Shown here: positions 6,838 to 16,263 of the stretch, piece after piece | Layout: each line of letters begins with the position of its first letter | How positions within the stretch are numbered: the first letter of the stretch is position 1 | Origin: Thermosporothrix hazakensis | GTDB taxonomy: Bacteria > Chloroflexota > Ktedonobacteria > Ktedonobacterales > Ktedonobacteraceae | DNA: 59,050 nucleotides | Direction of reading: 5' to 3' | Assembly (NCBI RefSeq): GCF_003253565.1 | Contig: NZ_QKUF01000033.1 | Location: 1-59,050, forward strand | Notes under the pieces: model-generated | Database searches by the model: none | What the model was told of the DNA's origin: nothing | Seen by the model: the letters and a program-made list of their open reading frames with translations, nothing else | Made by a program: the position numbers and the translations under genes

Positions 6838-9660
6838 TTATGGGTTCCGACACACAGTCGGGAAGAAGCAGCCATACACCTCCTCTGTCTTGATCTGCTT
6901 CTTTTTCACATCCACCGTCGCGATTGCAACTGCCTTGTTCACAGGATTGTTCCCGCTTGCCTGAAATGAGATTTGCCCGCTCACTCCCTGCCAGATACGG
7001 TCACCCTGAAGCTTCACAAGCGCGTCGGACATCAGGCAGCGTCCACAGGTGCCGTTGCCCTCAGCCACCATCAGCCGATACGTCTCAAGCAGCACATTCA
7101 GCGCATCATAGCCAAGCATCACATCACAATCAATACCGTAAAAGCCGTTTGCAAGCTGAAGCTGGTCGTTCTGGAAGTAGCGCTTATAGGTCTCACGAAA
7201 CTGCAACACCGCCCGCTCATTCGCCTGCTGAATGCCCCTGCTTGCCAGCCACTCCCATTCATCCGAGGTCGCGAACGAGGTGACAAGCAGATGATCCAGG
7301 CCACGCTGATTGGCGGGATAATTCGCCAGAATCGAGATAGCATCACCACCCACAATCAAAATATCCCGATAACGCTGGTCGTTTGCGTCAATGTGCTTTT
7401 GTAGCGCATTGAGCAGCAGACTTGCCTCACCAACATAGCCAGCAAAACAGATCACCTTGACCCCTTCCCCTTCTACCGCCTGCCTGAGCGCCTGTTCAAT
7501 TGATTGTGCATCGCCCTGGAAGTATTGTCCATTATATATCTTTACCTCCGGGAAAACGTCTTCCAGGTTCTCGCGAAACACATTCCCCAGGCTACTACTA
7601 TAGTTGTCTCGCAGTTGACGAAAGATAGCCACTCTCTTCATCGAATTGCTATGCCGCTTCGCGAGATACTGAACCATCAGGTGAGCCTGGCGATCATCTT
7701 CGGGCACAATACGATAGAACCGGGGCGTATTCGTCAATCCCTTGCTGGAAGCAGTCGGAGAAAGCATAAGCAGATTGGAGTCGGCGAGATAGGACCGCGC
7801 ATTAATGGCATGAGCGCTCAAGGTCCAGCCAAGCACCCCGACCACCGACTGATGGAGCCGGGCAAGCGTCTTGATCTGGTCCGCGACAAGCTGTGTGTTG
7901 TTCTCGTCATCTCCTGAGTTCGCGATCAGGACGACCACCGAAGGGCACCCCTGAAAGTGGTTATCCGGCAGCCTGGACGGCAGCGCGTTCAGAGCGCCCT
8001 CAAGCAGGGCATTATGATTCTTCTGTGCCGTGACAGCACCCTGAAGCACATCACGTGTTCCACCCATGTTACTTTTTGTAAAGGAGGTGCCCAGGACAAC
8101 CGTAATATACGGTTTACCTGATTTGAGAATGCGGTAGTTCTCATAATAGATCTGGGCCTCGGCGTTGGTCGGGTCAACGCTATCAATGATATCGCGTAGA
8201 TACGCATCATAGGCGGCATCATTCCCTTTCTGATACTCACTTGCCGCCCGGCTCAACAGCTCGTTCGCCTCCTTGCCTCGCTGCATGTCAAAAAAGGTGC
8301 CACCGTTACTGATCCCGATCACGCTGTTCTTCACAGTGCGGGTATAGACGCCAGAGTCAGGAGTAAAGGTGCCAAGCGACGGGGTCTGCTGCTCGGTCGT
8401 CCGGGTATAGAGCGACGAGTCCACGTTGCAGCCCGTGACAACAGGAGGCGCTGTCGGGCCAGCTTGCATATCTATCAAATAATACCGCGCAAAGATGAAG
8501 CTTATGGAAAGAAGCACCAGCACAATGAGCAACACCACCAGCCAGAGGGGTGTGGGTGAGGGCTTCTTGTGCCCTATCTTCACGTCCAGGCCCCGACTCA
8601 TATACAGTACAGGTGTGGCCCAGTGAACTGATTCCCTCGCATTCCCGTACAGCTCGCTGCGAGCCTGCACGACCGCACTCTCAAGCGAGCGTACCTCTTC
8701 ATTCTGCCCGATAAGCGCCGTGTAGAAGGCCCGGGCAAACACAATGGCGCTCTCGTTGGGAATACGGTGCAGCATCGCCAGTACAGCGGGCACGCCGCCG
8801 TAAAGCATCAGCCGATTCGCGGTACTGGTAAACGCAAACACCTGATGCTGTTTCCCTCCATAGCAGGAGTTCAGAATGACCAGGCGCACTTCTAGCGGCA
8901 ATTCTGAAGGGATCGCCTCGGCCTCCACCCGGCGCGCATACCCATTCTCATCCAACATGATAAGCTCGCCACGCTCTCCATGCCCGATAAAATGCAGTAT
9001 ATGCCAGGTTCCATTTCTGACGCGACCCAGTTCGCCTGGTTTCGCCTCAATGACACACATCTCAACGCGCCCATCCCTTACCAGCGGCGACAGCACCAAA
9101 CGGATGTTCTCCAGCTCGCGTTCGACGGCCACATCTACCATATTCCGAGGCTGAGAGGTCACGATCAGAATGCGCAACTTCGGAACACTCAGCTCGAAAT
9201 CCGGCTGCTTTCTGCCGTTCCAGCGCACAATAGAGAACTTCGGTGAGCGGCGCAACGCCAGATAGGCGTTATGCCTGGGATCGAAAAGCATTTCCCAGGG
9301 CAGATTGAGTAATCTACTATCTTCGATGTAAAGCCGCAGCCGCACCTCCTCTTCCTGAGCCACAATGCTCTCATAGAGGCGTGCGACCGCGCGATTACTA
9401 TCAAACAGCGCCTGAAACAGCACGCGACCAAAGCGCCTGACAACATTGCTATCATTTATCACAGGACCACGCATATCAGAGATCGACCGCAGCCCCTGCT
9501 CCCGGAAATCGGTTTCAAGCGCCCTCCATTCCTCAGCAGGAAACGAAAACTGCGTTCGCTCCCTTTGTCGGCCATATACTATCGTAGCGATGTATCTGTC
9601 CTGTCTCCCTATAAAGCCACGTGCGCTGGTGATGCGTATATCAACATTTGTATACGCCAT
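6838..9660 (-). CDS. Transmembrane CHAT protease with extracytoplasmic periplasmic-binding-protein domain
   Basis: This 940-residue protein combines a caspase-like CHAT peptidase with a receptor-like domain. Residues 1-360 form the cytosolic CHAT part: HFIGHGE supplies His227 and VILNSCYGG supplies Cys266, the catalytic pair. One membrane helix spans about 372-393. After a linker and a short TPR-like segment (465-510), residues 516 to about 925 resemble the Leu/Ile/Val-type periplasmic ligand-binding proteins (type I fold), with phrases such as GVLGWTLSAHA and MLSPTASSKGLTN. No signal peptide precedes the CHAT part, so it should face the cytoplasm and the sensor the outside. The gasdermin-like gene ends 30 bp upstream, so both are in one operon. 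Bacterial gasdermins are activated by neighbouring proteases; this protein is the obvious candidate. Its ligand is unknown. Confidence 0.85.
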   Translation of the reverse strand: MAYTNVDIRITSARGFIGRQDRYIATIVYGRQRERTQFSFPAEEWRALETDFREQGLRSISDMRGPVINDSNVVRRFGRVLFQALFDSNRAVARLYESIVAQEEEVRLRLYIEDSRLLNLPWEMLFDPRHNAYLALRRSPKFSIVRWNGRKQPDFELSVPKLRILIVTSQPRNMVDVAVERELENIRLVLSPLVRDGRVEMCVIEAKPGELGRVRNGTWHILHFIGHGERGELIMLDENGYARRVEAEAIPSELPLEVRLVILNSCYGGKQHQVFAFTSTANRLMLYGGVPAVLAMLHRIPNESAIVFARAFYTALIGQNEEVRSLESAVVQARSELYGNARESVHWATPVLYMSRGLDVKIGHKKPSPTPLWLVVLLIVLVLLSISFIFARYYLIDMQAGPTAPPVVTGCNVDSSLYTRTTEQQTPSLGTFTPDSGVYTRTVKNSVIGISNGGTFFDMQRGKEANELLSRAASEYQKGNDAAYDAYLRDIIDSVDPTNAEAQIYYENYRILKSGKPYITVVLGTSFTKSNMGGTRDVLQGAVTAQKNHNALLEGALNALPSRLPDNHFQGCPSVVVLIANSGDDENNTQLVADQIKTLARLHQSVVGVLGWTLSAHAINARSYLADSNLLMLSPTASSKGLTNTPRFYRIVPEDDRQAHLMVQYLAKRHSNSMKRVAIFRQLRDNYSSSLGNVFRENLEDVFPEVKIYNGQYFQGDAQSIEQALRQAVEGEGVKVICFAGYVGEASLLLNALQKHIDANDQRYRDILIVGGDAISILANYPANQRGLDHLLVTSFATSDEWEWLASRGIQQANERAVLQFRETYKRYFQNDQLQLANGFYGIDCDVMLGYDALNVLLETYRLMVAEGNGTCGRCLMSDALVKLQGDRIWQGVSGQISFQASGNNPVNKAVAIATVDVKKKQIKTEEVYGCFFPTVCRNP

Positions 9661-9690
9661 ACAGACCTCATTATGTTCTTTTCATTCTTT

Positions 9691-10479
9691 TTAGCTGTCA
9701 TATCCAGAGGCCTGCTCAACGTTGAGCATTCTATAGCCGGAAGCAGAAGTGCCGCGCATTGCCTCAGATTTGAGCAATTTGAGCGAGTTATAGGAAGAGC
9801 TGGAATAGACAGCCTGCACGGCCTGAAAGCCAAAAACAAGGGGTCTGGGGCCATTGTAGGTCATCCGAGCCGTAGAAGTATTGGCCAGCTCACTCAGGGT
9901 AAGGGTTCCCTCGCCTACATTCCAGGGAGTTTTGGCACCCAGTTCCAGGCCGATTGCCCGCGCTTTCTCAAACGTCACGCTAAATTTGGAACTTCTGAGC
10001 GTCGCGGTAACGATATAGAGTTTGCCACGTTGTAAATCGCGTGCGAAGCCGACCTGCATGAGACGCACGGGCACCCGCTTCAGGTAGTTCTCGATCTGAA
10101 GCAGCTCGACGCGATCTTGCATCACCTCTTCAAAAGAGAAATGCAGCGAGCTCCCCTTTTTCACCTGAAGCTCCAATTTCACATCAGCACCCTGAATGAC
10201 GGTCAGCATATTGCCCAGAAAATCCATGCCGATAGCGGCTCCGAGCGAGAACGAGATGCTGCCAGAAAGCGGGACGAACGGCTCTCCTGCCTGAATGGTA
10301 AAGGGGATCGGGGTGCCAGACCCAACAATAGATGTCAATAAGCCGATGTTGCCAAAAAGGCTACCGTCCTCCTGCCGAGCCAGGACAGCCAGCGGTTGGA
10401 GTTCAAAGCGGGGTACATATATACCACAGTAGCCGTAGGGTTGCAGGTAATTGATAAGCGATCCGCGCCGTTTAAACAT
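9691..10479 (-). CDS. Gasdermin-like pore-forming protein (bacterial gasdermin candidate)
   Basis: The start at 10479 follows AGGAGGG by nine bases; the longer frame to 10545 contains this ribosome site. The 262-residue length, the N-terminal phrase LQPYGYCGIYVPR, the PLAVLAR strand, the hydrophobic glycine-rich SFSLGAAIGMDFLGNML segment (77-92), and a late strand PLVFGFQAVQAVYSS fit my memory of the bacterial gasdermin pattern. The closing tail after about residue 240 could be the short inhibitory C-terminal peptide released by proteolysis. The best support is context: it is the first gene of an operon whose next gene is a CHAT protease. Bacterial gasdermins often have a palmitoylated Cys at residue 3 or 4; here the first Cys is residue 18. 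A structure prediction would be decisive. Confidence 0.62.
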   Translation of the reverse strand: MFKRRGSLINYLQPYGYCGIYVPRFELQPLAVLARQEDGSLFGNIGLLTSIVGSGTPIPFTIQAGEPFVPLSGSISFSLGAAIGMDFLGNMLTVIQGADVKLELQVKKGSSLHFSFEEVMQDRVELLQIENYLKRVPVRLMQVGFARDLQRGKLYIVTATLRSSKFSVTFEKARAIGLELGAKTPWNVGEGTLTLSELANTSTARMTYNGPRPLVFGFQAVQAVYSSSSYNSLKLLKSEAMRGTSASGYRMLNVEQASGYDS

Positions 10480-10903
10480 AGGCTTTTTCCCTCCTATTAC
10501 AAGGACGTATTTGACGCTGCCAAATAAAGTGTTTTCTCGCTTCACAAGGAAAAATAAAACGCCGCGGTAGAATCAACGAGTTCCTTCCTGTACGGTATAA
10601 GTGAAGAGGTGTTTAACTATAAAGCCACTCGTGAAGCTCCTTTGATTCCAGTTGCAATAAAGTTTGTGTTATTGTAACATACAGCTAACCCTATTACAAT
10701 TAAATCGTTCACAAAAAGATTTTGAGTTTTCCCCCTGTGCGATCAGCAAAGCAAATGGCGCGGGAAAGCGTGCCAACCTATGCTTACAGCATACTTCTGC
10801 CCTATTGCATTGATTCAAGCGTATGCGCCCATATATAATGATAATGCATCGACAGCTTCCATATGCCAAAAAGCTATACGAAAAATATTCTGGGGTTCTC
10901 CAC
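10480..10903. other. Divergent intergenic region, gasdermin-like/TPR
   Basis: This 424-bp region holds no gene. The plus-strand promoter at 10810-10839 serves the TPR gene. I found no convincing minus-strand promoter for the gasdermin-like gene; weak TATAGT and TATACC elements occur around 10590-10615 without good -35 boxes, which would suit a tightly controlled or activator-dependent gene. Confidence 0.5.
10810..10839 (+). promoter_or_regulatory. Promoter of the giant TPR gene
   Basis: TTGATT (10810-10815), an 18-nt spacer and a perfect TATAAT (10834-10839) place the transcript start near 10846. This lies downstream of the ATG at 10823, which is why the coding start is placed at 10904. Confidence 0.65.
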
Positions 10904-13798
10904 ATGATGAATGACAATCATAAGATACAGGGTTGTAGCAACGAGCAGCAAAGCCACGCGCTCGGAGACTACGAAGCAACTATTCGACTCTCCAATGAGG
11001 CGCTCCGTGAGCATCCGCAGGATGTGACGGCCCTCTACCGCAAGGGTCTGGCTCTCGCTGCACTGAAGCGCCATACCGAAGCCCTGTCTAGCTTTGAACA
11101 GGCTCTGGAGATCGACCCAAATAACGCAGATATCTCCTATCATCAGGGACTGGCCCTGTTTGAACTGGGCCGCTATGAAGAGGCCATCCAGGCTTTTCAG
11201 GCGACACTGCGCCTCGACTCCAGCTATGCAGCAGCCTATAACACACAAGGCCTGGTATACCAGGATCTCGAACAATATGAGGAGGCCCTGAACGCTTTTG
11301 ATCAGGCGCTTAAGAGCAATCCTGAGCACGTCAGCGCCGCCTATAACAAAGGGCTCGTTCTGCTCAAGCTAGATCGCCCGGGAGACGCTATCGCCGCCTT
11401 TGATCAGGCTCTACAGCTCAATCCAGCACTCAGCGCGGCCTCTTATCAGAAAGGACTGACCTACTTTCACCTGAAGGATTACCCGGAGGCGCTTGCCGCC
11501 TTTGATCAGGTCATCACAAAGACGCCAGATTTTCTTGAAGCATACCTGTACAAAGGGATCACCCTCCATCTACAGAAGCGCTATGAAGACGCACTTCATG
11601 CCTTTGATAGCGCTCTCCAGCTTGAGCCCGAATGTGCACCAGTACTCGCCAACAAAGGGGAGACGCTGCTTGAACTGAAGCGCTATCAGGAAGCTCTCGA
11701 CGCATTTGATAAGGCTCTGGCTCATCAGGAAGATGCCACACTCCTGTACAAAAGGGGCAAGGCGCTCGCGGAACTGAATCGTTTTCATGAGGCTTTAGAG
11801 GCGTATGATGCTGCTCTGGAAGCGAACCCAGACCTCACAGAAGTGTATGCCAACAAGTGCACCGCCCTGGTCGCACTGGGCCGATACGAGGAAGCGCTGA
11901 GCCTCTATGATAGCGTGTTGCGCCTGAATCCCGCATTGGCACCGACCATTTACAACACAAAGGCACTGGTTCTTCAGGCTCTTGGACGCCATGAGGAGGC
12001 CCTGTCTTCGCAGAAAATGGCCCAGACACTGAATGGCAACCTGGACGATGATCTCGACTTCGAGTATGAGCTTGAAGACGATGAGGACGATGAGGAACCG
12101 TATCATTTTACCTCGGCTCAGGAGGCCTTCCGACAAAGCGAAATCCTGATCGAGCATTTTCGCTATGAGGACGCGCTTGACGTGCTCGAACAGGCGCAGC
12201 AACTGGATGCCAGCGACGCCCTGATCTATTGTCGCAAAGCGATGATCTATTACACGCTTGGCGACAACGAAGAAGCGCTACAGGCCTGCGAAACAGCCAT
12301 TCGCCTTGATAACACGCTGGCGGTAGCCTATCGCTATCAGGGTCTGGTCTACAAAGAGCTACAACGCTTTGATGAGGCTCTTGAAGCCTTCGAGAAGGCG
12401 ATTGAACGCGACCCGAACGAGGAGATTGCATGGCAGGAAAAAGGCTTCATCCTGCGCAAGCTCAAGCGCGATAAAGAGGCGTTGGAAGCGCTGAAAGAGG
12501 CTCTCCGCCTGAATCCTGACGACCCGTGGGCCCTGCGTGAACATGGGTGGGTGCTCAACAATCTGCTCCGGTATGAGGAAGCCCTTGTCAGTCTGGATAA
12601 AGCGGTTGAGCTGAACATGCATGACAAGTACATCTATCAACAGCGTGGCTTTGCTCTCAAAAAGCTCAAACGCTATGAAGAGGCGCTTGATTGCTACGAG
12701 GAAGCGCTGCTGATCGATCCGGTCAACCTCTGGACGCTTCAGGAGCGAGCGGTTGTGCTACGGCTTCTCGGCCGCTTTGGGGATGCTCTGGCCGCCTGTA
12801 ACCACATCTTGCAGCTTGAACCCAATGACGCCTGGACGTTCCAGGAAAAGGGCTTTGTCCTGCGCAAGATGAAGCGATTTGATGAGGCGTTAGACGCGCT
12901 GAATACGTCGCTGCTGCTCAATCCACACGATGTCTGGACCCTGCGAGAGAAGGGCTTTGTGTTGCGGCAGATGAAACGCAATCACGAGGCACTCGATACC
13001 TATAACGCCGCGTTGGAGATTGAGCCCAATGACGCGTGGACACTGCGCGAAAAAGGATGGGTGCTCAACAATCTGGAACGCTACACCGACGCCCTGCGTA
13101 CCCTTGAACTGGCACTGCTCCAGGATCCGAACGACGAATACGCCTATCAGCAGAAGGGCTTCGCGCTCCGCAAGATGAAGCGGTATGACGAAGCACTTCG
13201 CGCACTGAATACAGCCCTGACGCTCAATGCAACCGACATCTGGACCTTGCAGGAAAAAGGGTGGGTCTTGCGGCAATTGAAGCGCTATGACGAGTCGCTC
13301 GATACCTATGACCTCATTCTCAAGCTTGATCCTACAGATGCATGGACATTGCGTGAAAAGGGCTGGATTTTCAATATCCTCGGTCACTATGAGGAGGCCC
13401 TGATCTGGCTGAATAAGGCGCTTCGCTTCTCGTCGGACGATAAATATGCCTATCAGCAGAAAGGGCATGCGCTCCGCAAACTCAAGCGCAAACAAGAGGC
13501 GCTGGAAGCCTATGACGAGGTGTTACGGCTTGATTCCAAGTATGCAGACGCCTACTTCTTCAAAGGCCTGATCCTGAAGGAGTTACGCGAGTACGATGAT
13601 GCACTTGATGCCTTTGATGAGGCTATTGAGCTGAACCCGAATGATGAAGAGGCACTCTATCATAAGGGTTTAATTCATCGGGCTCTGGGTCACGATTCTA
13701 TGGCGGAGGATGCTTTCGCGCAGGTGTTGCGCCTGAATCCAAACCACAAGGTTCTGCGCATATATCCCAAAGATCCGCCCAAGATCGACTTTTTCTAG
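10904..13798 (+). CDS. Giant tetratricopeptide-repeat protein
   Basis: This 964-residue protein consists almost wholly of about 26 TPR units of 34 residues, each with the usual W/Y-x-G-x-A-L and A-x-x-P spacing. An acidic linker around residues 381-400 (many Asp and Glu) splits it into an N-terminal array of about 11 and a C-terminal array of about 16 repeats. The latter share a WTLREKGWVL-like helix, evidence of recent internal duplication. It has no signal peptide, membrane helix or enzymatic domain, so it is a cytosolic scaffold. The start at ATG 10904 is downstream of the predicted transcript start; alternatives at 10907 and 10913 are close. It is divergent from the gasdermin/CHAT operon. 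TPR proteins pair with CHAT proteases in other systems; a link here is inference. Confidence 0.9.
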   Translation: MMNDNHKIQGCSNEQQSHALGDYEATIRLSNEALREHPQDVTALYRKGLALAALKRHTEALSSFEQALEIDPNNADISYHQGLALFELGRYEEAIQAFQATLRLDSSYAAAYNTQGLVYQDLEQYEEALNAFDQALKSNPEHVSAAYNKGLVLLKLDRPGDAIAAFDQALQLNPALSAASYQKGLTYFHLKDYPEALAAFDQVITKTPDFLEAYLYKGITLHLQKRYEDALHAFDSALQLEPECAPVLANKGETLLELKRYQEALDAFDKALAHQEDATLLYKRGKALAELNRFHEALEAYDAALEANPDLTEVYANKCTALVALGRYEEALSLYDSVLRLNPALAPTIYNTKALVLQALGRHEEALSSQKMAQTLNGNLDDDLDFEYELEDDEDDEEPYHFTSAQEAFRQSEILIEHFRYEDALDVLEQAQQLDASDALIYCRKAMIYYTLGDNEEALQACETAIRLDNTLAVAYRYQGLVYKELQRFDEALEAFEKAIERDPNEEIAWQEKGFILRKLKRDKEALEALKEALRLNPDDPWALREHGWVLNNLLRYEEALVSLDKAVELNMHDKYIYQQRGFALKKLKRYEEALDCYEEALLIDPVNLWTLQERAVVLRLLGRFGDALAACNHILQLEPNDAWTFQEKGFVLRKMKRFDEALDALNTSLLLNPHDVWTLREKGFVLRQMKRNHEALDTYNAALEIEPNDAWTLREKGWVLNNLERYTDALRTLELALLQDPNDEYAYQQKGFALRKMKRYDEALRALNTALTLNATDIWTLQEKGWVLRQLKRYDESLDTYDLILKLDPTDAWTLREKGWIFNILGHYEEALIWLNKALRFSSDDKYAYQQKGHALRKLKRKQEALEAYDEVLRLDSKYADAYFFKGLILKELREYDDALDAFDEAIELNPNDEEALYHKGLIHRALGHDSMAEDAFAQVLRLNPNHKVLRIYPKDPPKIDFF

Positions 13799-13829
13799 CC
13801 GAATGATTGAGCAGAACCAAAAAAAGAGG

Positions 13830-13851
13830 AGCGCCCGGCTTATCGGGCGCT
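13830..13851. terminator. Bidirectional terminator
   Basis: AGCGCCCG and CGGGCGCT form a perfect 8-bp stem with a 6-base loop. TTTCTC follows on plus and TTTTTTTGG lies downstream on minus. It separates the TPR gene from the convergent SDR gene. Confidence 0.8.
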
Positions 13852-13867
13852 TTCTCTGGTATGCTTG

Positions 13868-14650
13868 CTAGCCCCGTACCAGCGAGGCTGCACCATCAAT
13901 CCAGACCTCTGAGCCGGTAATATAATTTCCCTCATCCGAGACCAGAAAACGGACCAGTTCTGCGACCTGTGCGGCGCTTGCGGGCTTGCCATTGCCCAGA
14001 GGAATCGAGCCCTGTGGATACTCGACCGGGAATTTGACCTTGTCTACATCGCGTTGCTGCGTGTTGTCCCCTATCTCCGTTTCGGTCGCTCCCGGACAAA
14101 TCACGTTCACCCGAATGTTGCTTGGCGCAAGCTCAACTGCCAGCATTTTCGCCAGTGCGACTTCGCCCGCCTTCGTGACCGAATATGCCGTTGCTCCGGT
14201 ATTACTGAAAATGCGCGTTCCATTCACCGACGACGTAATCACCACACTACCGCCGTTTTCCCTCAGAAAAGGAACTGCGTACTTGATCGTCAAGAAGGTT
14301 CCGGTCAGGTTCGTGGTAATCGTTCGCGTCCACTCGGAGAGCGTCAGTTCCTCGATCGGCGCCCAGACACCATTAATACCTGCATTCGCGAACACGATAT
14401 CAAGGCGGCCCCATCGATCCGCTATCTGGTGATATACCTGCTGCACCTCTTGCTCGCTCGTTGTATCGGCAACCAGCGGGAGCGCCTCACCTCCTTTTGC
14501 CTGGATTTCCTTCGCCGTCGCTTCTATCTCCTTAGCGGTGTGACTCAACGGGGCCACTTTCACCCCCTGTTGTGCCAGCAGAACCGCCGTTGCCTTCCCG
14601 ATACCGGAGCCAGCTCCCGTAATAAGTGCCACTTTTCCAGCTAATCCCAT
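13868..14650 (-). CDS. Short-chain dehydrogenase/reductase (SDR)
   Basis: This is a classical SDR of about 260 residues. TGAGSGIG near the N-terminus binds NAD(P), NAG follows in ANAGING, and the catalytic triad appears as Ser in VITSSVNGT with Tyr and Lys in AYSVTKAG. The C-terminal YITGSEVWIDGA block is standard. The residues after the second strand (LSHTAKE) do not clearly decide NAD versus NADP. The start at 14650 is preferred because AAGGA lies nine bases upstream; ATG 14668 lacks a good site. It stands alone, and its substrate is unknown. Confidence 0.9.
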   Translation of the reverse strand: MGLAGKVALITGAGSGIGKATAVLLAQQGVKVAPLSHTAKEIEATAKEIQAKGGEALPLVADTTSEQEVQQVYHQIADRWGRLDIVFANAGINGVWAPIEELTLSEWTRTITTNLTGTFLTIKYAVPFLRENGGSVVITSSVNGTRIFSNTGATAYSVTKAGEVALAKMLAVELAPSNIRVNVICPGATETEIGDNTQQRDVDKVKFPVEYPQGSIPLGNGKPASAAQVAELVRFLVSDEGNYITGSEVWIDGAASLVRG

Positions 14651-14821
14651 ACCTTGCCATCCTTTCATTTTGTTTTCTCATCCCGAACACGTCCACAAGC
14701 GAGAAAGCGTTTCACATCCGCTTCCAGTGCAACTTCTCGTACCGTGGCTCGTAATAAAAAACAATGAGAACACAAAGTTCCCTGGAAGCATATGCCAATA
14801 CAGGGCGCAAAGGAGAGAAGC

Positions 14822-15151
14822 ATGCTATTAACCACAACATCCACCGTGGAAGGAATGCACGTGCATCAATACCTCGGCCTGGTTGAAGGCGAGGCGATCT
14901 TAGGCGCGAACGTCTTCAAGGATTTCTTTGCCAGCATCACCGATATCGTGGGCGGACGCTCTGCTGCTTATGAGGAAGAGCTGCGCAAAGCAAAACAGAT
15001 CGCGATGCAGGAGATGATTGCAGAGGCTCAGCGACGTGGAGCAAACGCCATTATCGGCATCGATATTGACTATGAGTCCATTTCTGGCGGCGGCAGTGGC
15101 AATATGCTGATGGTTTCAGTCAGCGGCACCGCTGTTGTGGTTGGTCAGTAG
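14822..15151 (+). CDS. YbjQ/UPF0145 family protein
   Basis: This 109-residue protein matches the YbjQ family throughout: an N-terminal LLTTTSTVEG, the YLGLVEGEAILGANVFKDFF block, a helix with AEAQRRGANAIIGIDIDYE and a glycine-rich end with VSGTAVVV. Members form pentameric rings; the label heavy-metal binding comes from homology and the true role is unknown. Shine-Dalgarno AAAGGAGAG precedes ATG 14822, which removes ten residues from the longest frame. It is divergent from the SDR gene. Confidence 0.9.
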   Translation: MLLTTTSTVEGMHVHQYLGLVEGEAILGANVFKDFFASITDIVGGRSAAYEEELRKAKQIAMQEMIAEAQRRGANAIIGIDIDYESISGGGSGNMLMVSVSGTAVVVGQ

Positions 15152-15207
15152 CAGCAGCCAGAGGACGCAATGGTATCGATGCGCATTGCGTCCTTTCCCG
15201 CGCTTGC

Positions 15208-16173
15208 TCAGCCCAGAAAATCGATCGTCTGGCCCTGGCCTGCCCGCAGCGCCTCCTGATAGACGTGCCAGCAAGCAACAAGATCCTGAAAAGCCAACCC
15301 GACACCGCCATAGACCGTGAGCTGTTCAGCGAAGCTTCTTCCCGCTTTCACCCCTGCCAGCACCTCACCCAGTTCCGCATCAATGGCCTGCTCATCCAGT
15401 CCCGCACCACCGATAGCACCCATCGATACCGCCAGAGCTCGATCATCGCAGACAAACAGGCTGTGTTGCAACAAGTCAGCTCCTACCTCGCATTTTCCCG
15501 GCTCATCAGGCCCGAGGGTTGAAATATGTGTGCCCGGCTGCACCATCGATGCAAAGAGAAACGGTTCCCGTGCCCACGTAACCGTCACAATGATCTCCGC
15601 ATCCCGGACTGCCGCCTCGACCGAAGTTTCGACCAGAACCGAGATATGCAGCTCCTCCCGCATTTCCTGCGCGAAACGATACGCCTCCTGCGGCTCAACA
15701 TCAAAAACACGCACCTGCGAGAGCGAGCGCACAAGCCGCAGACAGCGCAACTGAAGCCGTCCCTGCACGCCTGCCCCAATGATCGCCACCCGGGAAGCAT
15801 CGGACCGAGCAAGCACGTCAGCAGCCAGTGCGCCACAAAGCCCCGTACGCAACGCTGTAATCGCCGTGGAATCCATCACCGCAAGCAGGCGACCGGTGTG
15901 CAGATCATGCAGCAGCAACACCCCTTGAATGGCCGGTTGCATGCCAGGAACCTTTGCATGTACCTTCACAGTATAGGCCGGGATGTCTTCCAGCACACCC
16001 GGCATCAGCACGATAGCCCGCGCTCCCGTCTTTCCCGGCACCTCCGCACGAACGCGCAAGGCAGCAGCGCTCCGTTTCAGCGAATAGGCAGGGAAGGCGC
16101 ATCGCAACGCCTCTAAGATCGGTCCAGGCTGCAAAAAGGGCTCAACTTCGGATCGTGAAAGTAACAGTGTCAT
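15208..16173 (-). CDS. Ornithine cyclodeaminase/mu-crystallin family enzyme
   Basis: This NAD(P)-dependent enzyme of about 321 residues belongs to a family that includes ornithine cyclodeaminase, alanine dehydrogenase (archaeal type) and ketimine reductase. The Rossmann loop GAGVQGRLQL sits in VAIIGAGVQGR, preceded by the substrate-side helix with MDSTAITALRTG and followed by ISTLGPDEPGKCEV, the typical phrase for the family. The start at 16173 (MTLLLSRSE) follows AGGGG at about eight bases; an upstream ATG at 16227 is less likely. The downstream neighbour (YbjQ) is convergent. Which amino acid is used cannot be read from the sequence. Confidence 0.88.
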   Translation of the reverse strand: MTLLLSRSEVEPFLQPGPILEALRCAFPAYSLKRSAAALRVRAEVPGKTGARAIVLMPGVLEDIPAYTVKVHAKVPGMQPAIQGVLLLHDLHTGRLLAVMDSTAITALRTGLCGALAADVLARSDASRVAIIGAGVQGRLQLRCLRLVRSLSQVRVFDVEPQEAYRFAQEMREELHISVLVETSVEAAVRDAEIIVTVTWAREPFLFASMVQPGTHISTLGPDEPGKCEVGADLLQHSLFVCDDRALAVSMGAIGGAGLDEQAIDAELGEVLAGVKAGRSFAEQLTVYGGVGLAFQDLVACWHVYQEALRAGQGQTIDFLG

Positions 16174-16263
16174 ATAGAGCATCCCCTGTCTTTTTACGAA
16201 CAAGCATGCCACCTTTCCAGCGAGCAAGCAAGAGCCAATGGGGCCTTCTGCTAACAGCCATGC

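Noticed and set aside
15526..16116. 196-codon plus-strand frame
   Set aside because: Antisense to the ornithine cyclodeaminase family gene, whose motifs are clear.
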